From positions 1 through 12,021 of the forward strand of contig JAPUJM010000016.1 of NCBI GenBank assembly GCA_027296205.1: a stretch of 12,021 nt of DNA. Direction: 5' to 3'. The notes beneath the pieces are model-generated. The model saw nothing but the letters and a program-made list of their open reading frames with translations, ran no database searches and was not told the origin of the DNA. The translations under genes were made by a program, and so were the position numbers. The stretch's first letter is position 1. The number at the start of each line of letters is the position of its first letter. This document shows, piece by piece, positions 1 through 5,601 of the stretch. Origin of the DNA: Actinomycetota bacterium. Its GTDB lineage: Bacteria; Actinomycetota; Acidimicrobiia; Spongiisociales; ZC4RG35.

Positions 1-240
1 ACTGCCAAAGCTGAGAGAAGCGTCCTCAAGAACCAGCACGATTCCGGTGATGAGAATCAGGATGGAAGCCGGCATGTACAACCTTTTGCTGAGGTCTCCT
101 GCCACCCGGTACCAACCGGCCGCAACCTCGGCTCCCTGACGGGCGGCCAGACCCGGCACGACAGCCTGGATCATGTTGGCTCCGAGCCAGGTGCCGGCGC
201 CGGCTATGTGGATGACAAGCATCACGTCGCGCAATTCCAT
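1..240 (-). CDS. Small integral membrane protein, DUF2269/CopD-like (partial, 3' end outside window)
   Basis: Eighty codons are visible from an ATG at 240, running off the left edge. The product starts MELRDVMLVIHIAGAGTWLG, with a hydrophobic helix at about residues 5-30 and a second at about 60-75 (PASILILITGIVLVL). An early His in a first helix followed by a Trp-Leu-Gly step is typical of DUF2269/CopD-like four-helix membrane proteins, so the family call is tentative while the membrane location is well supported. The start is fixed by a strong Shine-Dalgarno sequence (GGAGGAG on the minus strand, positions 251-245) placed 4 bases before the ATG. This is one of only two genes here with an obvious ribosome binding site. 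It is divergent from the membrane protein gene at 319. Confidence 0.75.
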   Translation of the reverse strand, partial: MELRDVMLVIHIAGAGTWLGANMIQAVVPGLAARQGAEVAAGWYRVAGDLSKRLYMPASILILITGIVLVLEDASLSFGS

Positions 241-244
241 GGGG

Positions 245-251
245 CTCCTCC
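245..251 (-). promoter_or_regulatory. Shine-Dalgarno site for the membrane protein gene at 240
   Basis: GGAGGAG on the minus strand lies 4 bases upstream of the ATG at 240. It fixes that start and rules out the alternative minus-strand frame beginning at 268. Confidence 0.7.
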
Positions 252-304
252 GAATCTTGCCCCGGCAAGTTAGCGTCCTGTTCCCGCTAGGGGCACGCCA
301 CACT

Positions 305-310
305 TACGAT
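305..310 (+). promoter_or_regulatory. Candidate -10 box (TACGAT) for a leaderless transcript of the gene at 319
   Basis: TACGAT ends 8 bases before the GTG at 319 and no Shine-Dalgarno sequence precedes that codon. Transcription would start at or next to the start codon. A weak TTCCCG at 281-286 could be a -35 element (18-base spacer), but it is not convincing. The same layout recurs before most unlinked genes in the window. Confidence 0.4.
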
Positions 311-318
311 CTGCCGTC

Positions 319-693
319 GTGGTCGACAAGAGCGAATCCCCGGGCTGTCGCAATGCGGCCATAGCGACATCGTTCCTGCTCGGGTTTGCCGTGGTGTTCA
401 TGGTCGGTGGCCTCTCACTGGTCACCAGGGACTCCTGCGAGGGTCTCTGCTCAACCGTCGGTCTGACATTGCTGTACGCCGGTGGGCCGTTATCGGCCCT
501 TCTCGGCGTGGTTTTTGGCGATTTGTGGCTGGCCTGGCCACTCGACGTGACACTCTGGGTGGTTGCCGGATTCACCTCCGCCCGTTGGGCTGACCGGCGG
601 TCTCGGGGAGTCCTCGGGGTCGCTCTGCTGCTTCTCGTCCTTGCCCTGATCTATGGACTAGTCCTTTCGCAATTCGTGGAAATAGCCGTTTAG
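319..693 (+). CDS. Small four-helix membrane protein of unknown function
   Basis: This 124-residue protein is mostly hydrophobic, with likely membrane helices at about residues 13-35, 47-67, 73-90 and 98-120. Between helices 1 and 2 there is a CEGLC motif (Cys40, Cys44), which could form a disulfide if that loop faces outward. Basic residues (ADRRSR, 91-96) between helices 3 and 4 suggest that loop is cytoplasmic. I do not recognise a family. The start is a GTG preceded by a TANNNT box and no ribosome binding site, consistent with leaderless expression. The stop is TAG at 691-693, only 32 bases before the next gene on the same strand. That gene appears to have its own promoter but might also be co-transcribed. 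Confidence 0.7.
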   Translation: MVDKSESPGCRNAAIATSFLLGFAVVFMVGGLSLVTRDSCEGLCSTVGLTLLYAGGPLSALLGVVFGDLWLAWPLDVTLWVVAGFTSARWADRRSRGVLGVALLLLVLALIYGLVLSQFVEIAV

Positions 694-705
694 AAGTTGC
701 CCTCA

Positions 706-720
706 GTCACTTATCGTGAC
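706..720 (+). promoter_or_regulatory. Inverted repeat GTCAC-N5-GTGAC over a candidate -10 box (TATCGT, 712-717)
   Basis: A perfect 5-bp inverted repeat (706-710 and 716-720) encloses and overlaps TATCGT, which ends 8 bases before the ATG at 726. The position suggests an operator that would block a leaderless promoter when occupied. The repeat is short, so chance is possible. Confidence 0.35.
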
Positions 721-725
721 CTGGT

Positions 726-1076
726 ATGCAAAACGTGATTGCTTTCCGTCTCGTGGGGATCGGGCTGGCCGGTCTGCTGACTGTGGCCGCGGCCTTGTCG
801 CAGACCGCTCTATTCCAGGCTCCGTCACCGGGCTCGAACCTCAGGGCCGGTGGTGGGGCCGAGTTGGTCATCGACCTGGTGCAAGGCCAGGAAGCACTGC
901 TCTGGTCCTCACTGTCGGGGAACGTCACCGGCTACACGGTGCTCGGCTGGCCTTCGCGTGTCGCCGGGCACGATCTCGGTGGTGCGTTGATGATCGACAA
1001 GCCCGAGAATGGCCTGGCAGGCGTCATCGATTTCGGCGAGAAGCCGATGTCAGCCAGTTTCGACCTCTCCGGCTAG
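726..1076 (+). CDS. Small secreted or membrane-anchored hypothetical protein
   Basis: This 116-residue protein begins MQNVIAFRLVGIGLAG and has one hydrophobic segment at about residues 6-27, followed by a polar remainder. That is the layout of a signal peptide or an N-terminal anchor; an Ala-rich stretch around residues 20-26 offers a possible signal peptidase site. The mature part is rich in Gly, Ser, Leu and Val and looks like a small beta-rich domain, but I recognise no family. The ATG has no Shine-Dalgarno sequence and lies 8 bases after a TATCGT box. The gene ends 12 bases before the convergent end of the M16 peptidase gene. Longer overlapping frames here lack the signal-peptide logic and are Arg/Pro-rich, so they were discarded. 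Confidence 0.65.
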   Translation: MQNVIAFRLVGIGLAGLLTVAAALSQTALFQAPSPGSNLRAGGGAELVIDLVQGQEALLWSSLSGNVTGYTVLGWPSRVAGHDLGGALMIDKPENGLAGVIDFGEKPMSASFDLSG

Positions 1077-1088
1077 TTCAGCGGGCTT

Positions 1089-2345
1089 TCAGACCACCAG
1101 GTACTTCTCCAGGTCCGAGTCGTCGAAGGGGCCGACCGCCCCGATCATTCGCGTATCGGCGCCGTAAAGGTCGACTGCCACCGACTGCACCGCGCCGAGG
1201 CTGATCGCCTCCAGCTTCTCCAGTCTTTCGTCCACCGACAGATGGGGCATCCCGGTCAACTCGTCCCTTCCCAATCGCACCATCCGGCTATTGGCGTCCT
1301 CGAGGGACAACGCCAAACCGCCCCTCATCGATCCCTTGGCGCGGTCGAGCTCTTCGGTGGTGATGCCGGAGTCGACCACCTTCGACAGCTCGTCGCGAAT
1401 CACGTTCAGGGCGGTGTCGGTCTGACTGGGTGTTGTCCCTACATAGACCCCCCAGGCCCCGGTGTCGGCGAACGACAACTTGAACCCATACACGGCGTAT
1501 GCCAGTCCACGTTCTTCCCGCACCTCACGGAACAGACGGGAAGACATGCCGGACCCCATGATGTGGTTGAGCACCTCAAACGCCCACCGTCGCTCGTCGG
1601 CTCGGTCCAATCCCGGACCGCCGACCACGATATGGGCTTGCTCGGTGTCTTTCCGCTTGACGTTGATCCGGGGCCGGCCGGCCAATTCGCTGTGATCATG
1701 ATCAACGGTGCCGCCCGACCAGTCGCCGAAACGCTCGCGGATCATCTCAACGAGAGTCTCGTGGTCGATCGACCCGGCCGCAGCCACCACGATCGACCCG
1801 GCCCCGTAGCGACGGCCCCAGTAGCCGATGATCTCGTCCCGGGACATGCCAAGGACCGAATCCCTGGTGCCCAGGACCGGTGCCTCGAGGGCATGGTCCG
1901 CAAAGACTGCAGTGGTGAAGTTCTCGAAAGCGACGTCGTTGGGATCGTCCTCATACATGTTGATCTCTTCGATCACCACATTGCGCTCGGCGTCGATCTC
2001 GTGGGGGCGAAAGGCGGGACGTTGGATGATCTCGGAGAGAACGTCGAGCCCCGTCGTCAGCTCCTTGTCCAGGATCCGTGTCCAAAAGCAGGTGGCTTCC
2101 TTGGATGTGAAAGCGTTGGACTCCGCACCTATCGCATCGAAGGTCTCCGAGACGTCACGAGCGGAGAGCTTCTCGGATCCCTTGAAAAGGAGATGCTCGA
2201 GGAAATGGGAGACACCCGCCTCGTTGTCGCTCTCGTCACGGGTTCCGGTGTCGATCCAGCAGCCAAGGGCCACGGATCGGAGGGAGGGCATCGTCTCCGA
2301 AATCACTCGGACATTGTTGGGAAGAGTTGTCAGGTCGTAGTGCAC
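1089..2345 (-). CDS. M16-family zinc metallopeptidase (processing-peptidase-like)
   Basis: A 418-residue protein related to mitochondrial processing peptidase beta subunit and mycobacterial PepR. It carries the inverted zinc motif HFLEH (His47, Glu50, His51) in the context AGVSHFLEHLLFKG. The third ligand is one of the glutamates in NVVIEEINMYEDDP (Glu126/Glu127), at the usual distance of about 76 residues. A C-terminal half with the family's conserved RGLAYAVYG segment follows. M16 peptidases cleave small proteins and peptides inside a closed chamber. The open frame extends to 2489, but I start at the GTG at 2345. The protein then begins VHYDLTTLPNNVRVISETMP, the normal N-terminal strand of the family, and a TACGAT box lies 7 bases upstream. 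The extra 48 residues would overlap the divergent gene. In many actinobacteria this gene sits next to pnp, which is not seen here. Confidence 0.93.
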   Translation of the reverse strand: MHYDLTTLPNNVRVISETMPSLRSVALGCWIDTGTRDESDNEAGVSHFLEHLLFKGSEKLSARDVSETFDAIGAESNAFTSKEATCFWTRILDKELTTGLDVLSEIIQRPAFRPHEIDAERNVVIEEINMYEDDPNDVAFENFTTAVFADHALEAPVLGTRDSVLGMSRDEIIGYWGRRYGAGSIVVAAAGSIDHETLVEMIRERFGDWSGGTVDHDHSELAGRPRINVKRKDTEQAHIVVGGPGLDRADERRWAFEVLNHIMGSGMSSRLFREVREERGLAYAVYGFKLSFADTGAWGVYVGTTPSQTDTALNVIRDELSKVVDSGITTEELDRAKGSMRGGLALSLEDANSRMVRLGRDELTGMPHLSVDERLEKLEAISLGAVQSVAVDLYGADTRMIGAVGPFDDSDLEKYLVV

Positions 2346-2352
2346 GGGCTGA

Positions 2353-2358
2353 ATCGTA
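2353..2358 (-). promoter_or_regulatory. Candidate -10 box (TACGAT) for the M16 peptidase gene
   Basis: TACGAT on the minus strand ends 7 bases before the GTG at 2345. There is no Shine-Dalgarno sequence, so a leaderless transcript is likely. This box supports the shorter start over the frame extending to 2489. Confidence 0.5.
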
Positions 2359-2415
2359 TTACCTGGTGGTGGCAACACCGAAAAGGCGGTTTCGCCCCGG
2401 TTTGACACGACATGA

Positions 2416-2421
2416 GACAAT
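2416..2421 (+). promoter_or_regulatory. Weak candidate -10 box (GACAAT) for the VWA gene
   Basis: GACAAT ends 9 bases before the ATG at 2431. It departs from TANNNT at its first base, and no -35 element or ribosome binding site is apparent. The 85-base region between the M16 and VWA starts must hold both divergent promoters. Confidence 0.25.
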
Positions 2422-2430
2422 TGGCGACTT

Positions 2431-4518
2431 ATGCGCGGACGTGACTCGACATTTCTTGCCGACCTCGTCGGTCCCGAGGACAGGGCCATCGAGGCAGTGG
2501 TCAGCCGTTACCAGCGGGTCGCGCCGGCTGTCACCAGGCTCGCTCGGAGTCTTTCTGACAACCCCAACCTTCGGGTGCGTCTTGGCTCGGAGAGCGCCGC
2601 TTCGCCGGATGAGGTCGTCTGCGACCCCCGGATCTTTCAGGCCGCGTACCACCGCAACGCTCCGGTCACGCCCGACGAAGTCGCCCTGGCGTCGGCCCTC
2701 CACGAGGTGATGCATCTGGTATCCACCAATCTGGACGAGGAGAGGCCTCTTCCCGACGACTGGCCCATCAAGGGAGACGTTGCCGAGGATGTTGAGCTCG
2801 ATCTGCTGACGGCGCTGGAACGGACCGAGAAGCCCGTGGCCGAGATCATATTCTTCAGCCTCGAGGATGCCCGACAGGAAGTGCAAGGTCTGTCCGCGTA
2901 CCCGGGGGCAAGATCTGTCCTCGAAGACCTCTACATGTCGTCACTCGGCCAGGCCATCTCCAAGTCCGGAGCACTCAGTCAGTTTGTCTTGGGGTGCTTC
3001 CTTCTCACAGGTGGCTACGTCGATCGCGAAGTCCTCGAACGGCGTTTCGAAGCCGGGGCGGCCGTAGCCATCGACGACGCAAGTGAGCATTGCCGTCTCG
3101 CCGGAGAGACGGACGACCCCTGGTATGTGGCCCAACTCGCACTCGAACTCGAAGCGATCGCGCGCACACACGGTCTGATCACCGAAGTGCCTGATACGGC
3201 AACGAACGCTCAACGCAAACTGGCCGAGGACGCAGACGCGGAGAAGGCTGCAAGCGGGGTGGACACCGTCCGGCTGATTTCGCCGATCGTGTCGGACGCA
3301 GACTCGTATCAGGACACCAAGCGCGCCGCGGAATCCCGCTCCGGTCTGTCCGACCGCAGGGGAGCTTCCGAGATTGCCGGCGACGAATCGACCGATCAAC
3401 TGCTCCGCGTCAGCCAGGCGCCCGAAGTGTTACTGCCGACCGGTCAGCGTGGGAAACTTCTGGTGACACCCATCCCACACTCCTTCGCTGCTTTCAACAC
3501 CGAGGGCCTCGAGTCGATGAGGACCGTGGCCAAACGCTGGGGGGTCGCCCAACGAAAGGTCTCTGGTGAGCTCTTCCCCTTGTTCGCCGCCAACCAGAGA
3601 CGTGGCCTCCGCTCTGGATTCGATCAGGGCGACGTCTCCCCACATGCCGCCCTCTTCATCGGAGCCGGCCTCTACCAGAGGTTGTACGAACGACGTTCGG
3701 CACGGACCCGACGTCGCTATGCGGTTTCGCTTCTCGTGGACGCCTCGGCCTCCATGCTCAACCCCGGTCGCAGCCAAGGCCCGGGAACATCTTGGGCGAT
3801 GCCCGCCGCCCTCCTCGGCGCATGGACCATGGCCCGACTCTGTGACGAGCTGCAGATCGACTTCGAGGTAGCACTGTTCAACCGCGGTTTCGCCGCCAAA
3901 CCAGATGACACGGAGGAAAGCTTCCGGCATGCCCGATCGGCCGCAACCGCCGGTCTTCGCCAAACGCAAGGAACCGCAGCCGAAAGGCTCATCTCCACAG
4001 TCAACCACTACATGGTCAAACCATTCGATCGGCGATGGCGCGACGCTCAGAACGCCCTGGCGGGCCTCTTCTTCACGGCGGCGGAGCCGAAAAGGGCCGC
4101 CACCTTGGCGCGGCGTCACGCCGACACCGCGCCACCTGTGTCCCTTTTCGAAAAGGCGGCCAATGTCGACGAGTTCAATATCATTCACGCCGCCGATCGC
4201 ATGGGCCGTCTCGGCGCCGATGTCAGACTTCTCATGGTCCTCGCCGATGGCATGACTCGAGGCTCGATGGAAGCGCTCAGCAAGTCGGTCTCGTCCGTGG
4301 AGGCTGCCGGAACCACCGTCATCGGGATCGGGATCGGCGACCACACCGTCGACGAAGCCTACCGGCGTCATGAGGTGGTGGAGGAGCCCGACCAGTTGGC
4401 CAAGGCGATGGTGGATGGGACGCGCAGCGCACTGCGACGAAGCCTGGCGATATCTGGAATGGACAGCTGGTGGATGCGAGCACCCGAATCTCGAACAAAG
4501 GAGAAAGCAATTGCCTGA
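2431..4518 (+). CDS. CobT-like VWA-domain protein with N-terminal HExxH metallopeptidase-like motif
   Basis: A 695-residue protein in three parts. Residues 1-250 are helical and carry ALHEVMHLV (HExxH at 91-95), followed about 50 residues later by SLEDARQE (143-150), whose Glu could be the third zinc ligand. Residues about 255-330 are a charged, low-complexity linker. From about 430 to the end is a von Willebrand A domain with the MIDAS motif DASAS (437-441) after the strand VSLLV, a further Asp in VLADG (Asp606), and the segment TTVIGIGIGDHTVDEAYRR. The VWA half matches the CobT layout, including a FDRRWRDAQNALAGLF segment resembling the conserved CobT stretch that precedes the last strand. 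VWA proteins of this kind act with MoxR/CobS AAA+ partners, and that partner follows directly, overlapping by 8 bases. A role in metal insertion or metal-dependent protein remodelling is inferred; peptidase activity is untested. Confidence 0.85.
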   Translation: MRGRDSTFLADLVGPEDRAIEAVVSRYQRVAPAVTRLARSLSDNPNLRVRLGSESAASPDEVVCDPRIFQAAYHRNAPVTPDEVALASALHEVMHLVSTNLDEERPLPDDWPIKGDVAEDVELDLLTALERTEKPVAEIIFFSLEDARQEVQGLSAYPGARSVLEDLYMSSLGQAISKSGALSQFVLGCFLLTGGYVDREVLERRFEAGAAVAIDDASEHCRLAGETDDPWYVAQLALELEAIARTHGLITEVPDTATNAQRKLAEDADAEKAASGVDTVRLISPIVSDADSYQDTKRAAESRSGLSDRRGASEIAGDESTDQLLRVSQAPEVLLPTGQRGKLLVTPIPHSFAAFNTEGLESMRTVAKRWGVAQRKVSGELFPLFAANQRRGLRSGFDQGDVSPHAALFIGAGLYQRLYERRSARTRRRYAVSLLVDASASMLNPGRSQGPGTSWAMPAALLGAWTMARLCDELQIDFEVALFNRGFAAKPDDTEESFRHARSAATAGLRQTQGTAAERLISTVNHYMVKPFDRRWRDAQNALAGLFFTAAEPKRAATLARRHADTAPPVSLFEKAANVDEFNIIHAADRMGRLGADVRLLMVLADGMTRGSMEALSKSVSSVEAAGTTVIGIGIGDHTVDEAYRRHEVVEEPDQLAKAMVDGTRSALRRSLAISGMDSWWMRAPESRTKEKAIA
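4497..4503 (+). promoter_or_regulatory. Shine-Dalgarno site setting a TTG start for the CobS-like gene
   Basis: AAAGGAG lies 7 bases before the TTG at 4511, inside the end of the VWA gene. It is the best ribosome binding site in the window and argues for the TTG rather than upstream in-frame codons such as the ATG at 4370, which would give an Arg/Trp-rich, unlikely N-terminus. Confidence 0.7.
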
Positions 4519-5500
4519 GACAGTGACCTTCGAGGACCCGACTGCCGAGGGTCGGCCTATCGAACTCGAGAAGTTCGAGATGCCCGATGACGTCGCCGAT
4601 TCGGACCTTCGCCTTCGCAAGGTGCCACAACCCGATCCGCACTACGTCGACCTTGGAATGCTCTACCGCTTCGCCCAACTCGAACAGGCTCGTCGGGCCG
4701 AGGCCGATGGTCTGGTGCCGCTTCACGTCGCCGTCCGGGGGCACATGGGCACCGGCAAGGACCACGACATCGAACAGTTCGCGGCGGCGATGGGTCTCCC
4801 CTACTTCCGGATCCCGCTCACGGGCGAGGTTCGCGACGTCACCCTCATCGGCTCGACCCATCTACATGGTGACGGCAAGGGAGGGACCGAAAGTCGTTGG
4901 GAGGATGGCGACATAACCCGGGCTCTGCGCGGACCGGCGTTGCTCAACCTCTCCGAACTGAACGCGGCCGGCGCCGAGACGCTGTTCGCCCTTCATGCGC
5001 TTCTCGACCGTTATGCCGCGCTTGACCTTCCCAACGGCGAGACCGTCCGCCTCAGAGACGACGTGCGCATCTTCGGCACGATGAACCCCACCGATATCAG
5101 GGACTATGCAGGAACACAGACCCTCAACAAGGCCTTCGCCGACCGCTGGGTCATCTGGGAGAAGAAGTTCCCTGATGAAGACCAGGTCAAGGCGATGTTG
5201 GTGCGGCGCTACCCCAAGCTGAAGGACGAGTACGTCGAGGCAATCGCTCGGCTCACGGTGGAGATCAACGCCTCTTTCGAGGAGTCCGACACCGACGTCC
5301 GGGTGGAAACACCGTTGTCGCTCCGCTCGGTGCTCGATCGGATCCCAACCGGCCTGCTGGTCTACACGGCCCGCGAGGACCCACTGCGCAAAGCCTGGGA
5401 TGAGTTTGTCCTTCCCCAGGTCGACGCCTACGACCGTGACCACTATGAGACGGTGTGGAACGCGGTCGTGAGAAAGGGACCGTCGACAAAGCCCTTCTAG
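4511..5500 (+). CDS. CobS/MoxR-like AAA+ protein with altered Walker A and B motifs
   Basis: A 329-residue AAA+ protein. The order PHYVDLG (43-49), GHMGTGKDHDIEQFAA (77-92), ALLNLSELN (143-151), IFGTMNP (187-193) and LNKAFADRW (205-213) follows CobS, the AAA+ subunit of aerobic cobaltochelatase (CobS has a comparable HPHYV segment, GTGK, IEQ and a DRW arginine). Lys83 of Walker A, Glu149 of Walker B, the sensor Asn192 and Arg212 are kept. However, the residue after the Walker lysine is Asp84 instead of Thr/Ser, and the Walker B Asp is Ser148. These two positions normally hold the nucleotide magnesium, so ATP handling may differ. The TTG start at 4511 overlaps the VWA stop by 8 bases, implying coupled translation and a joint complex. 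No CobN-type subunit is nearby, so cobalt chelation is not assumed. Other AAA+/VWA pairs serve as chaperones for metalloenzyme maturation. Confidence 0.88.
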   Translation: MPETVTFEDPTAEGRPIELEKFEMPDDVADSDLRLRKVPQPDPHYVDLGMLYRFAQLEQARRAEADGLVPLHVAVRGHMGTGKDHDIEQFAAAMGLPYFRIPLTGEVRDVTLIGSTHLHGDGKGGTESRWEDGDITRALRGPALLNLSELNAAGAETLFALHALLDRYAALDLPNGETVRLRDDVRIFGTMNPTDIRDYAGTQTLNKAFADRWVIWEKKFPDEDQVKAMLVRRYPKLKDEYVEAIARLTVEINASFEESDTDVRVETPLSLRSVLDRIPTGLLVYTAREDPLRKAWDEFVLPQVDAYDRDHYETVWNAVVRKGPSTKPF

Positions 5501-5521
5501 CTCATGCCTCCGGCGATGCGC

Positions 5522-5559
5522 CCCGGATCCGGGACGGGTCCGCTCTTCCCGGAATCGGG
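5522..5559. repeat. GC-rich palindrome and near-copy after the AAA+ gene, possible terminator or structured RNA
   Basis: CCCGGATCCGGG (5522-5533) is a perfect 12-bp palindrome. GGAC-GG-GTCC overlaps it at 5532-5541, and CCCG-GAAT-CGGG follows at 5548-5559, differing from the first at two central positions. Together they could form stem-loops just downstream of the stop at 5500. There is no T-run, so a standard intrinsic terminator is not shown. Confidence 0.35.
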
Positions 5560-5588
5560 CGGCGGCGCCAAGTAACGCGACGGAGAGG

Positions 5589-5594
5589 TACGTT
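5589..5594 (+). promoter_or_regulatory. Candidate -10 box (TACGTT) for the LOG-family gene
   Basis: TACGTT ends 7 bases before the ATG at 5602 with no ribosome binding site between, fitting a leaderless transcript. A 6-bp inverted repeat, GTAACG (5572-5577) and CGTTAC (5591-5596), spans it and could be an operator. Confidence 0.45.
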
Positions 5595-5601
5595 ACGGTG
5601 T

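Noticed and set aside
26..268. Minus-strand frame of 80 codons at the left edge
   Set aside because: Its product is His/Arg-rich. The alternative frame starting at 240 has a strong ribosome site and membrane helices and continues past the edge.
716..1204. Plus-strand frame of 162 codons overlapping the secreted-protein gene
   Set aside because: Its translation is Arg/Pro-rich and runs into the convergent M16 gene, while the frame at 726-1076 has a signal-peptide-like N-terminus and a promoter at proper spacing.
1242..2405. Long open frame (387 codons) on the plus strand antisense to the M16 peptidase
   Set aside because: It mirrors the codon bias of the GC-rich M16 gene, has no recognisable motifs, and the opposite strand encodes an unmistakable HxxEH peptidase.
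2402..2407. TTGACA-like hexamer upstream of the VWA gene
   Set aside because: The distance to the candidate -10 box at 2416 is only 8 bases, too short for a -35/-10 pair.
3430..4620. Long open frame (396 codons) on the minus strand opposite the VWA gene
   Set aside because: It is rich in Gly, Arg and His with no domain pattern and lies opposite a clear VWA domain, so it is an antisense shadow.
4511..5500. Naming the pair as true cobaltochelatase CobS/CobT
   Set aside because: No CobN or other cobalamin gene is visible, the Walker motifs depart from CobS, and the VWA protein has an HExxH motif. Only '-like' is supportable.
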